Shown: piece by piece, positions 1-8,037 of the stretch
Layout: each line of letters begins with the position of its first letter
Position numbering within the stretch: the stretch's first letter is position 1
NCBI GenBank assembly: GCA_903870145.1
Contig: CAIQBO010000035.1
Span: 99,738 to 163,737 of the forward strand
Direction: 5' to 3'
DNA length: 64,000 bases
Source of the DNA: an uncultured Burkholderiales bacterium
GTDB lineage: Bacteria; Pseudomonadota; Gammaproteobacteria; Burkholderiales; Burkholderiaceae_C
Translations under genes and position numbers: made by a program
Notes under the pieces: model-generated
Told to the model about the DNA's origin: nothing
Seen by the model: only the letters and a program-made list of their open reading frames with translations
Database searches by the model: none

Positions 1-51
1 AAAGCCACTGGCAAAGCCGGCTTGGTGTTGGGCTTGAAGTACAGCTTTTAA
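1..51 (+). CDS. C-terminal end of an outer-membrane porin, TorF-like (partial)
   Basis: Reading frame 1 is open from the window edge to a TAA at 49-51 and encodes the last 16 residues, ending in K-Y-S-F. A terminal phenylalanine after alternating residues is the usual C-terminal beta-strand signal of an outer-membrane barrel. TorF-type putative porins are known to precede glnK-amtB in related bacteria, so this is the likely identity. Only the tail is visible, so the family assignment is inference. Confidence 0.5.
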   Translation, partial: KATGKAGLVLGLKYSF

Positions 52-417
<366 letters not shown>

Positions 418-439
418 TGCCAGAGAAAGAGAACTTCAA

Positions 440-1963
440 ATGAAAAAACTATTTGCCTCCCTCGCATTGGGATTGAGTCTGTGCTTGTGCACGGCAGCGT
501 TTGCGCAAACAGCGCCTGCCGCCCCTGCTAAAACCGAAGCCAAAGCAGAAGCAGTGCCAGCAACTGCGCCCGCTGCAGCCCCTGCTGCTGCGCCTGCAGC
601 AGCCGAAGCAACGGCAGCGCCAGTTCTTGTTCCCAACAAAGGCGATACCGCCTGGATGATGGTCTCCACTGTGTTGGTCATCATGATGGTGGTGCCCGGC
701 CTGGCATTGTTCTATGGCGGTTTGGTGCGCAGCAAAAACATGTTGTCGGTGCTGATGCAAGTCATGGTCACCTTCTCATTGATCACGGTCTTGTGGTTCA
801 TCTATGGCTACAGCTTGGCCTTCACCGAGGGCAATGCCTACATTGGCGGGCTCGACCGCTTGTTCATGAAAGGCATTTGGGACAACGCAGCGGGCACTTT
901 CGCCAATGCAGCAACTTTCAGCAAAGGCGTGGTCATTCCTGAGGTCACATTCGCCGGCTTCCAAGCCACCTTCGCGGGCATCACTTGCGCGTTGATCGTG
1001 GGTGCATTTGCCGAGCGCATCAAGTTCTCGGCCGTGCTTTTGTTCATGACCTTGTGGTTCACCTTCAGCTACTTGCCCATCGCACACATGGTCTGGTTCT
1101 GGATGGGCCCTGACGCCTACACCGCCAAAGAAGTGGTTGACGAGATGAACAACAAAGCGGGCATGATTTGGCAGTGGGGCATGCTCGACTTTGCCGGTGG
1201 CACGGTGGTTCACATCAACGCTGCTGTGGCCGGTTTGGTGGGCGCATTCATGGTCGGCAAACGTGTGGGTTACGGTCGTGAAGCCATGACCCCGCACAGC
1301 TTGACCTTGACCATGGTCGGCGCCTCTTTGCTGTGGGTGGGCTGGTTTGGATTCAACGCCGGCTCTGCTTTGGAAGCCAATGGTTTTGCTGCCCTGGCCT
1401 TTGTCAATACCTTGCTGGCAACAGCAGCTGCGGTGCTGGCATGGTGCGTGGGTGAGGCGCTGATGCGCGGCAAGGCATCGATGTTGGGCGCGGCCTCTGG
1501 TGCTGTGGCAGGCTTGGTGGCGATCACGCCAGCAGCGGGCAACGTGGGCATCGGCGGCGCCTTGGTGATCGGCGTCGTGGCTGGCTTTGCATGCTTGTGG
1601 GGCGTCAATGGCCTGAAGAAAATGCTGGGCGCTGATGACTCGCTCGATGTCTTCGGTGTGCACGGCGTGGGCGGCATCGTGGGTGCTTTGTTGACCGGTG
1701 TCTTTAACTCGCCCAGCTTGGGTGGCCCTGGCTTTGTGGCCGATTGGGTGACAGCCGGCATGGTCACTGCAGCAGATTTTTCTGTGGCAGCCCAGGTCTG
1801 GACACAAGCCAAAGCTGTCTTGGTCACCATCGTGTGGTCAGGCGTGGTCTCCTTGGTCTCCTTCAAGTTGGTTGACCTGACGGTGGGCCTGCGCGTGACG
1901 GAAGAGGAAGAGCGCGAAGGCTTGGACATCAGTGCGCACGGCGAAACGGCTTACCACGGCTGA
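440..1963 (+). CDS. amtB: Ammonium transporter AmtB
   Basis: This is an inner-membrane ammonium/ammonia channel. The chosen ATG at 440 gives a signal peptide (residues 1 to about 23), which an upstream in-frame start would bury. An unusually long Ala/Pro-rich linker (about residues 24-62) follows, and then the channel of about 11 membrane helices starting near DTAWMM. The twin pore histidines are visible in GGTVVHIN and FGVHGVGG. The C-terminal tail (VTEEEEREGLDIS-type) is the GlnK-contacting segment. It sits 22 bp after glnK and ends before a strong terminator, so the two genes form one transcript. Confidence 0.95.
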   Translation: MKKLFASLALGLSLCLCTAAFAQTAPAAPAKTEAKAEAVPATAPAAAPAAAPAAAEATAAPVLVPNKGDTAWMMVSTVLVIMMVVPGLALFYGGLVRSKNMLSVLMQVMVTFSLITVLWFIYGYSLAFTEGNAYIGGLDRLFMKGIWDNAAGTFANAATFSKGVVIPEVTFAGFQATFAGITCALIVGAFAERIKFSAVLLFMTLWFTFSYLPIAHMVWFWMGPDAYTAKEVVDEMNNKAGMIWQWGMLDFAGGTVVHINAAVAGLVGAFMVGKRVGYGREAMTPHSLTLTMVGASLLWVGWFGFNAGSALEANGFAALAFVNTLLATAAAVLAWCVGEALMRGKASMLGAASGAVAGLVAITPAAGNVGIGGALVIGVVAGFACLWGVNGLKKMLGADDSLDVFGVHGVGGIVGALLTGVFNSPSLGGPGFVADWVTAGMVTAADFSVAAQVWTQAKAVLVTIVWSGVVSLVSFKLVDLTVGLRVTEEEEREGLDISAHGETAYHG

Positions 1964-2002
1964 GTGCATTGAATTGATTTCTGAATAAGATGTCTAGCTT
2001 GA

Positions 2003-2030
2003 ACAGCCCGCCTTGGCGGGCTGTTTTTTT
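2003..2030 (+). terminator. Rho-independent terminator after amtB
   Basis: A perfect 10-bp inverted repeat (ACAGCCCGCC at 2003-2012 and GGCGGGCTGT at 2015-2024) runs into a T tract to 2030. It closes the glnK-amtB transcript and marks the left border of the catabolic island. Confidence 0.92.
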
Positions 2031-2146
2031 GTCAACACGCCATCCATGCTGATGCAATCAGCACTGTTGGGCGGGTTGGCTTGGCGCAAGGCACAATCGC
2101 CCAACGTACTGCTTTGGGGTACGGGCGAACTGCAAAGGTTTTGAAC

Positions 2147-3109
2147 GTGACCTCTCTAACCAATTTACAAGTCCCATGCCTAACGCCCACTTGGCACCGC
2201 GTGACAAGCCAAGCCGATGTGTTGGGTGAGTCACCCTTTTGGCAGCCGGCAGAAAACCGTTTGTATTGGCTCGATATTCCGGGCCAGCGCTTGCGGCGTT
2301 TGTGCATTCAAGACAAGCTGCACGCGCAAGGTGAAGTAGAAGATTGGACCTTGCCAGAAGAGCCTGGCTGCTTCGCACCAGCAGCCCTTGGTGGTTGGAT
2401 CATGGCGCTTCGCAGCGGCATTTACCGCGCACACGAATGGGGTGGGCCATTGACGCTGTTAGCGTCTGCGCCTTATGACACCGCGCATCTGCGCTTTAAC
2501 GATGGCAAGTGCGACCCCGCGGGGCATTTCTGGGGCGGCTCGATGTACGAGCCGCGCGACCGCGCCGCTGGCGTTTTGTACGCTTACCAAACTGGCGCCG
2601 GCCTGCAAGCCAAAGCCGATCAAGCCACCGTGGCCAATGGCCTGGCTTGGTCGCCCGATGGGGGCAGCTTGTATTGGTCTGACACAGGTGCACACCGCAT
2701 TCGCGTCTGGAACTACGACGCGGCCAGCATGGGCTTGTCCAACGAACGTGTGTTGGCACAGTTCCCCATGAAGCCCAAAGACTGGGTGTGGGGAACGCCA
2801 GAGGCCAGCGCCTATGCGGGACGGCCCGACGGCGCCACCGTCGACGCGCAAGGCTTTTATTACGCCGCCATGTACGAGGGTCGCCGCTTGGCCAAGATCG
2901 CACCCGATGGGCGCGTGGTGGCCTTCATTGAAACCCCGGTGCAGTGCCCAACCATGCCGTGTTTTGGCGGAGACGATTTGTGCACTTTGTTCATCACCAC
3001 ATCAGCGCACGGGCGCAGCCCACAGGAGCTCCAAGCGCTGCCTGATTCGGGGTGTGTGTTTGCCATGCGGGTTCAAACACCGGGGTTGGCGGTGAACTTT
3101 TTCAAATAA
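2147..3109 (+). CDS. SMP-30/gluconolactonase/LRE-family lactonase-like protein
   Basis: This is a six-bladed beta-propeller hydrolase of the SMP-30 family, whose members open sugar or other lactones using a divalent metal. Visible metal-site elements are the early Glu in LGESPFW, the Asn in ANGLAWSPDG and the Asp in RPDGATVDAQG. I take GTG at 2147, with AAAGG nine bases upstream. A TTG at 2081 would add 22 residues lacking family character. It is a single gene between the amtB terminator and the first operator of the island. No operator was seen upstream, so its membership in the regulon is uncertain. The substrate is unknown. Confidence 0.8.
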   Translation: MTSLTNLQVPCLTPTWHRVTSQADVLGESPFWQPAENRLYWLDIPGQRLRRLCIQDKLHAQGEVEDWTLPEEPGCFAPAALGGWIMALRSGIYRAHEWGGPLTLLASAPYDTAHLRFNDGKCDPAGHFWGGSMYEPRDRAAGVLYAYQTGAGLQAKADQATVANGLAWSPDGGSLYWSDTGAHRIRVWNYDAASMGLSNERVLAQFPMKPKDWVWGTPEASAYAGRPDGATVDAQGFYYAAMYEGRRLAKIAPDGRVVAFIETPVQCPTMPCFGGDDLCTLFITTSAHGRSPQELQALPDSGCVFAMRVQTPGLAVNFFK

Positions 3110-3134
3110 CGCAGAGGTTTTCAGGCCTCCAAAG

Positions 3135-3146
3135 ATGTCCGGACAA
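3135..3146. promoter_or_regulatory. Island operator 1 (ATGTCCGGACAA)
   Basis: This copy matches 11 of 12 bases of the island consensus TTGTCCGGACAA. A -10-like TATAGT lies downstream at 3164-3169, so the site would cover the -35 region of a promoter for the cysteine-synthase-like gene at 3245. Assignment to the UTRA-type regulator is inference. Confidence 0.65.
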
Positions 3147-3244
3147 GTTGGCGGCGCCTGCTATATAGTCTGGCCTTGGCTGCGACTTGCGAAGTTTGAC
3201 TTGGCGCTTGATTTGCGCAGCCGATTTGAACAACAAGGACCGCC

Positions 3245-4285
3245 ATGCAGATGCAAGATCGTTCGGGGAGAGCCCTGCGCTTAGAGGGGGTACGACACAT
3301 GATTGGCCGCACACCCTTGCTGGCTCTGAATTTGCGTTTCCAAGGAAACGCTTGCCGCGTGTTTGCCAAAGCCGAGTACTTCAATTTGACTGGCAGCATC
3401 AAAGACCGGATGGCCTTGCATATTTTGGAGTCTGCCGTTCAAAGTGGTGATCTTGCCCCAGGAGGAACCATTGTGGAGGCTACTAGCGGCAATACGGGCA
3501 TTGCCTTTGCGGCATTGGGCGCTGCCATGGGAGAGAAGGTCGTGATTTACATGCCTGATTGGATGAGCTCTGAGCGCAAGGCATTGATACAGTCGTATGG
3601 TGCGCAAATCCGACTGGTCAGCCAAGAAGAAGGTGGTTTTTTGGGCAGCATTGCCATGACGCAGAAACTCGCGCAAGAAACGCCATTGGTATTTTTGCCG
3701 CGGCAATTTGAAAATGAGGCCAACGTCCAGGCCCACGCCTTGAGCACAGGGCCTGAGTTGTTAGCGCAGTTGGCAAGTCTAGGGCTGAAACCAGATGCGT
3801 TTGTAGCAGGCGTAGGCACAGGGGGAACGGTCATGGGCGTGGCGCAGGCATTGCGAGCAGCATGTCCCCGCGTGAAGGTACACCCTTTAGAGCCTGCGGA
3901 ATCGCCGACGCTTTCAACCGGACACAAAGTTGGGCGGCATCGAATTCAAGGCGTGTCAGATGAGTTCATTCCTAGCATCTGCAAAATTTCCGATCTGGAT
4001 GATGTGATTGCAGTGCACGACGGAGATGCAATTTTGATGGCGCAACGTTTGGCACAGGAGCTGGGATTAGGGGTGGGCATATCTTCGGGTGCCAATTTTT
4101 TGGGGGCCTTGCAATTGCTCCAGCGACATGGTTGGAGCAGCACCGTGGCAACGGTTTTTTGCGATGACAATAAAAAATACTTATCAACCGATTTGTCGCG
4201 GCAAGAGCCCGTGCGCTCAGGGTATCTCAGCGCGCAAGTGGAGCTTGTCAGTTATGAGGCGATACCGGCATCTTCAAACAGGTGA
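3245..4285 (+). CDS. Cysteine synthase-family PLP enzyme
   Basis: This 346-residue fold-type II PLP enzyme belongs to the CysK/CysM/cystathionine-beta-synthase family. The PLP lysine is K53 in NLTGSIKDR. The substrate loop SGNTG is at about 81-85 and the phosphate-binding GTGGT near 199. Such enzymes do beta-replacement or beta-elimination on O-activated serine or related amino acids. The start has an AAGGA site at 3235-3239. It is preceded by island operator 1, so it is probably co-regulated with catabolic genes instead of sulfur supply, and it may act on an unusual amino-acid-like intermediate. The family is clear; the substrate is not. Confidence 0.85.
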   Translation: MQMQDRSGRALRLEGVRHMIGRTPLLALNLRFQGNACRVFAKAEYFNLTGSIKDRMALHILESAVQSGDLAPGGTIVEATSGNTGIAFAALGAAMGEKVVIYMPDWMSSERKALIQSYGAQIRLVSQEEGGFLGSIAMTQKLAQETPLVFLPRQFENEANVQAHALSTGPELLAQLASLGLKPDAFVAGVGTGGTVMGVAQALRAACPRVKVHPLEPAESPTLSTGHKVGRHRIQGVSDEFIPSICKISDLDDVIAVHDGDAILMAQRLAQELGLGVGISSGANFLGALQLLQRHGWSSTVATVFCDDNKKYLSTDLSRQEPVRSGYLSAQVELVSYEAIPASSNR

Positions 4286-4324
4286 CAGGCCGGCGCATCC
4301 AAGCCCCTCAGTCAAGGCGTCGCA

Positions 4325-4594
4325 ATGAACAATCGCAAAGACATCATGGACGACAAGACCGATTTAAACCCACCAGAAACCGCAGAGTGGCGTGGCGCCC
4401 CGCGGCCCTTGACTGAGACGCAAGCACCGCAAAGGGCAATTTATATTTTGCACGAATGGGCCCATGTGGCACGACATGCCGATGTTGCTTTAAAGTTGCT
4501 TTTAATTTCTGAGAATTTGGTGCAGGTAGGGCGGGTTACGGGCTCGCGGCTCGCCGGCGGTGTGTCGTTGACAAGTTTGCGCTGTGGGCTATAA
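4325..4594 (+). CDS. Doubtful small open frame, 89 residues
   Basis: The stretch 4286-4671 (386 bp) holds no clear gene other than this open frame. It has a modest upstream AAGG and no recognisable domain. It ends inside the -10 box of the 4568-4595 promoter, and its last codons overlap the -35. It could be a leader peptide, a degraded gene or chance. I list it only so that the stretch is described. Confidence 0.2.
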   Translation: MNNRKDIMDDKTDLNPPETAEWRGAPRPLTETQAPQRAIYILHEWAHVARHADVALKLLLISENLVQVGRVTGSRLAGGVSLTSLRCGL

Positions 4595-4595
4595 T
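4568..4595 (+). promoter_or_regulatory. Near-consensus sigma-70 promoter of the 4672-9191 operon
   Basis: A perfect -35 TTGACA (4568-4573) and a perfect -10 TATAAT (4590-4595) are separated by 16 bp. The operator TTGTCCGGACAA starts at the very next base. Such a strong promoter with an operator over the start site is the layout expected for tight repression. Confidence 0.88.
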
Positions 4596-4607
4596 TTGTC
4601 CGGACAA
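4596..4607. promoter_or_regulatory. Island operator 2 (TTGTCCGGACAA)
   Basis: A perfect 12-bp palindrome abuts the -10 box and covers the expected transcription start of the six-gene operon that begins at 4672. A bound GntR-type dimer here would block initiation. Confidence 0.85.
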
Positions 4608-4671
4608 GTATTGGAAAAATTGCAGCGCCTGGCGAGCCTTTTCCCCTCATGTTTTTGCACAAGGAGATGTC

Positions 4672-4977
4672 ATGACCACGTTGATCGTTTTATTCAACCT
4701 GAAAGATGCAGGCAGTCGTGTGGACTACGAACGATGGGCGCGGGAAGTGGATATGCCCACTGCAGGGGCGCTGCCCTCGGTGGACAAGTTTGAGGTGCTC
4801 AAGGCAGCGGGCTTACTGACAGGCGGCGCGTCGCCGTATGAATACATTGAAATTTTGCGCATCAACGACATGACACAACTGGGCAAGGACGTGGGAACCA
4901 CGGCCATGCAAGAAGTCGCAGCGCAATTCCAAGCGTTTGCGGACAATCCAGTGTTCATCTTGACGCAGTCGCTGTGA
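4672..4977 (+). CDS. REDY-like HapK-family protein (dimeric alpha/beta-barrel)
   Basis: This is a 101-residue small protein. The pattern of an early hydrophobic strand, a YERWAREVDMPT-type helix, a central YEYIEIL strand and a C-terminal strand matches REDY-like HapK proteins, which are ferredoxin-like dimeric barrels related in shape to EthD. HapK takes its name from a prodiginine-type pathway, and its chemistry is poorly known. It is the first gene of the operon, with AAGGAG at 4661-4666, and its stop overlaps the next start (GTGA). It may be a small isomerase or an accessory protein. Confidence 0.65.
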   Translation: MTTLIVLFNLKDAGSRVDYERWAREVDMPTAGALPSVDKFEVLKAAGLLTGGASPYEYIEILRINDMTQLGKDVGTTAMQEVAAQFQAFADNPVFILTQSL

Positions 4978-5777
4978 GTCAGTACCCCGAACTCTCAGGC
5001 AAGGTGGCCATCGTCACCGGAGCAGGCCGACCTGGCGGCTTGGGCGCTGCCATTGCGCAACGCTTGGCGCAAGAGGGTGCCAAGGTGGTGGTGGCTGATT
5101 TAGACACTGTCCAAGAAATGCATGCGGTTGTTCAAGAAATCATCGATCATGGGGGTCAAGCCATGGCGCTGCCCTGCAATATGTTGGACGGCAGCGCAGT
5201 GGAAAAATTGGTTGCCGACACGCAGGCAGCCTACGGCGGCGTGGACATCTTGATCAACAACGCAGGCGTGGGCTATTTGATGAAGCCTATCGTTGAGATG
5301 TCACTGGACGAGTGGGACACGGTCTTGGGTGTCAATTTGCGCGGCATGTTTGCAGCCACCCAAGCAGCGGCCAAACGGTTCATCGCGCAAGGCCGCGGTG
5401 GTCGCATTGTCAACATAGCGAGTCAAGCGGCCAAGTCAGGGTTTACGCATGCGTCTGCCTATTGCGCCTCCAAACACGGCGTGCTGGGTTTGACGCGTGT
5501 GGCAGCGATTGAATTGGCGCAGCACCAAGTCACGGTCAATGCGGTATGCCCCAACCATGTCACCACGGGTTTGGGTGCTTGGCAAAACGAGTATTTTTCA
5601 AAGCTCTTGGGCAAGTCTGTCGAGCAGTATTTGGCGGAGATGCGTGCGCGCATTCCCTTGGGGCGTGCGGGTTTGACCAGTGACACAGCCAACGCCTGCG
5701 CGTTTTTGTGCTCAGACCAAGCGCAATACATCACAGGCGAGGCCATGAATGTCTCTGGCGGTGAGGAAATGCATTGA
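4974..5777 (+). CDS. Short-chain dehydrogenase/reductase
   Basis: This 267-residue NAD(P)-dependent SDR has the Rossmann motif TGAGRPGGLG at about 16-25, the NNAG motif near 96 and the catalytic Tyr-Lys in YCASK at about 163-167. A Ser lies in the preceding NIASQ segment. The acidic residue after beta-2 (ADLD) suggests NAD(H) preference. It starts with GTG overlapping the HapK-like stop, which implies translational coupling. It probably oxidises an alcohol intermediate. The exact substrate cannot be read from sequence. Confidence 0.88.
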   Translation: MSQYPELSGKVAIVTGAGRPGGLGAAIAQRLAQEGAKVVVADLDTVQEMHAVVQEIIDHGGQAMALPCNMLDGSAVEKLVADTQAAYGGVDILINNAGVGYLMKPIVEMSLDEWDTVLGVNLRGMFAATQAAAKRFIAQGRGGRIVNIASQAAKSGFTHASAYCASKHGVLGLTRVAAIELAQHQVTVNAVCPNHVTTGLGAWQNEYFSKLLGKSVEQYLAEMRARIPLGRAGLTSDTANACAFLCSDQAQYITGEAMNVSGGEEMH

Positions 5778-5778
5778 C

Positions 5779-6666
5779 ATGAACAACGGAAATAATTGGG
5801 CATGGCCACACGGCGCCAAGCTCGCGCTGTCTTTGGTGGTCAACGTTGAAGAGGGCGCTGAATACAGCGTAGCCGATGGCGACCCTACGCCAGAGCCCGT
5901 GGACGAGTTGGGTGTGACGCTCAAAAAGCCCATTCGAATGCACGGCAATGAATCAAACTACCAATACGGTATCAAAGAAGGTGCGCCGCGCGTGCTCGAG
6001 TTGCTTGATCGCTACAAGATGCCAGCGACGTGGACCGCAGCTGCCTTGGCCCTGGAGCGCGCACCGGGCCTAGCGAAAGCTATTCGAGAAAGAGGCGACG
6101 AGACCTGCTCGCACGGGTGGCGTTGGGAGCATCAATTTCGCTTCAACGAGGCCCAAGAAAGAGAGTTCATTCAAAAAGCAGTACGCAGCATTGAGCACAG
6201 CACAGGCACGCGGCCGGTGGGTTGGCTCTCACGCTATTTGCACACCGAGAACACCCGGCGCTTGTTGCAAGAAGAAGGCTTTTTGTACCACATGGACGAC
6301 TACAGTGCAGACACGCCATTTTGGGCAGCTGTGAGCGGTTCGGACAAGCCGATGGTGATCGTGCCATATGCGCTGGACTCTAACGATATGAAGATGTGGC
6401 TGTCACCCGCGTTCACACCCGACATGTGGCTGAAGTACGCCTGTGACACTTTGGATGTGCTGCTGGTGCAAGGCCAAACAGCCAGGCAACCACGTATGAT
6501 GTCTTTGGGCTTGCATCTGCGCATCATCGGCCGGCCTGGGCGCATTGGGGCGCTAGAAAAGTTTTTGGCGCATGCCTCACAAGCCCAAGGGGTATGGATC
6601 ACCACACGCCGGCAGGTGGCCGAGCATTTTGCTGTGGCCGTGCCGCCTTCGAAGGTGGTGGCATGA
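5779..6666 (+). CDS. Polysaccharide deacetylase-family hydrolase, PuuE-like
   Basis: This NodB-fold metal-dependent hydrolase resembles the PuuE (metal-independent allantoinase) and cyclic-imide hydrolase branch more than true chitin deacetylases. The protein opens with a WPHGAKLALSLVVNVEEGAEYS-like strand, with Glu where classical NodB enzymes have the Asp-Asp pair. SHGWRWEHQ supplies the His motif. Members of this branch cleave ring C-N amide bonds. ATG at 5779 follows GAGGAAA at 5762-5768, and the stop overlaps the next start (ATGA). Action on a cyclic imide or amide is inference from family. Confidence 0.75.
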   Translation: MNNGNNWAWPHGAKLALSLVVNVEEGAEYSVADGDPTPEPVDELGVTLKKPIRMHGNESNYQYGIKEGAPRVLELLDRYKMPATWTAAALALERAPGLAKAIRERGDETCSHGWRWEHQFRFNEAQEREFIQKAVRSIEHSTGTRPVGWLSRYLHTENTRRLLQEEGFLYHMDDYSADTPFWAAVSGSDKPMVIVPYALDSNDMKMWLSPAFTPDMWLKYACDTLDVLLVQGQTARQPRMMSLGLHLRIIGRPGRIGALEKFLAHASQAQGVWITTRRQVAEHFAVAVPPSKVVA

Positions 6667-7496
6667 CTTTGCTGGCCAAAGCGCGGTCACTTTTATTTGT
6701 TCCTGCCGACCGACCTGAGCGCTATGCAAAGGCGTTGGCAAGTGGTGCCGATGTTGTTTGCATTGATTTAGAAGACGCCCTACAGCCGCAAGCGCGCGAG
6801 GGGGCGCGCAAAACATTGACAGACTTTTTTAAAAGCCTCAGACCAGCGCACCGATTTGGCGTTCGCATCAACCATTTAAGCAACTTGGATGGTCTTCGTG
6901 ATGTGTTGTCGCTGCATGCTGCCGAATGTTCGCCCGCTTTTGTTGTGATGGCCAAAACACAAAGTGCAGTAGAAATGCAAATGTTGGCGGCTTTACTGCC
7001 GGGCGTGCCATTGATCGCTTTGATTGAAAGCGTCAAGGGGCTTGAAGCAGCCAATGCGATTGCACAAGCGCATGCACAAGTCCAGGCACTGATGTTTGGC
7101 GGTGCAGATCTGTCAGCGCAACTGGGCTGCGACATGGCATGGGAGCCGTTGCTGCACGCCAGGTCAAGTTTGGTCATGGCCGCGGCGACCAATGAATTGG
7201 CTTTGTTCGATATGCCATGGTTAAACGTTCAAGACCTTCAAGGCGCAGAGCAAGAGGCGGCACGTGCAGCAGCACTTGGCTTTTCCGCCAAGGCATTGAT
7301 TCACCCTTTGCATGTTGCACCGGTGCACGCTGGGTTGGCCCCGACAGCTCAGGCTTTGGCGCAAGCGCAACGAATCCTTGCGCAAGATGGGGCAAACCAA
7401 AGCGCAGCTCAGGGCGTGCTCACAGTAGATGGGCAGATGGTAGACCGGCCTGTGGTTTTGGCGGCGCAGCGTTTGCTGCGGCGTGCAGGCATTTGA
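6663..7496 (+). CDS. HpcH/HpaI-CitE-family CoA-ester lyase
   Basis: This is a TIM-barrel lyase of about 277 residues of the CitE/malyl-CoA/citramalyl-CoA lyase group. It begins with the signature LLFVPADRPERYAKAL. The metal-site acidic residues are in DLEDAL, the Arg in FGVRIN, the Glu in LIESVKGL and the Asp in FGGADLS. The family cleaves 3-hydroxyacyl-CoA dicarboxylates to acetyl-CoA plus pyruvate or glyoxylate. It is coupled to the gene upstream by ATGA overlap and followed by a MaoC hydratase, the same neighbourhood as itaconate-degradation ccl-ich pairs. Citramalyl-CoA or an analogue is the likely substrate, by inference. Confidence 0.85.
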   Translation: MTLLAKARSLLFVPADRPERYAKALASGADVVCIDLEDALQPQAREGARKTLTDFFKSLRPAHRFGVRINHLSNLDGLRDVLSLHAAECSPAFVVMAKTQSAVEMQMLAALLPGVPLIALIESVKGLEAANAIAQAHAQVQALMFGGADLSAQLGCDMAWEPLLHARSSLVMAAATNELALFDMPWLNVQDLQGAEQEAARAAALGFSAKALIHPLHVAPVHAGLAPTAQALAQAQRILAQDGANQSAAQGVLTVDGQMVDRPVVLAAQRLLRRAGI

Positions 7497-7518
7497 AAAT
7501 TCACACGAGAAAGAATAT

Positions 7519-8037
7519 ATGGTTCAAAACGTCAAACAAGTCGGCCCCAACCGGTTCCGAGAAACTTTTGGGCGGTATTTTGAAGAGTTCACGGTCGGTG
7601 ATATTTACGAACACCGACCACGCAGAACCATCACTGAAACAGAAAACACCTGGTTCACTTTGCTGACCATGAACAACCACCCCTTGCACTTTGATGCCGA
7701 TTACGCCAAAGCCTCAGAGTTTGGACGTTGCTTGGTCTCCAGTCCGTTCACGGTGGCCTTGATCGTTGGCATGAGCGTGACCGATGTGTCTCAAAAAGCC
7801 ATTGCCAATTTAGGTTGGAGCGATATCAAGATGACGCACCCGGTCTTTGCCGGCGACACCTTGAGTGCTGAGTCTGAAGTGCTGGCCAAACGCGACTCTG
7901 GGTCTAGACCGACGGCCGGCATCGTGACCGTTAAGACGACGGGATTTAACCAAGACGGGGCGATCGTTTGCAGTTTCACACGCATGATCTTGATTCCGCG
8001 TCTAGGCCACAGTGTTGAAGACAAGGCGGACTATTGA
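7519..8037 (+). CDS. MaoC-family acyl-CoA hydratase
   Basis: This 172-residue hot-dog fold hydratase starts at ATG 7519 behind GAGAAAG. The hydratase motif (N/D)xxPxHxD is present as NNHPLHFD, followed by Y-A-K-x-S-x-F-G. The later GDTL and SRPTAGIVTV segments resemble mesaconyl-C4-CoA or itaconyl-CoA hydratases. It would add water across an enoyl-CoA to feed the CitE-like lyase just upstream. The stop overlaps the acyl-CoA dehydrogenase start (TGATG). The family is well supported; the precise substrate is inferred. Confidence 0.87.
   Translation: MVQNVKQVGPNRFRETFGRYFEEFTVGDIYEHRPRRTITETENTWFTLLTMNNHPLHFDADYAKASEFGRCLVSSPFTVALIVGMSVTDVSQKAIANLGWSDIKMTHPVFAGDTLSAESEVLAKRDSGSRPTAGIVTVKTTGFNQDGAIVCSFTRMILIPRLGHSVEDKADY

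Noticed and set aside
776..1807. Long open frame antisense to amtB
   Set aside because: Composition (very His/Gln-rich) shows it is a shadow of the amtB codons.
4672..4977. EthD-domain protein
   Set aside because: Similar fold class, but the YERWAREVDMPT and YEYIEI blocks fit REDY-like HapK better.
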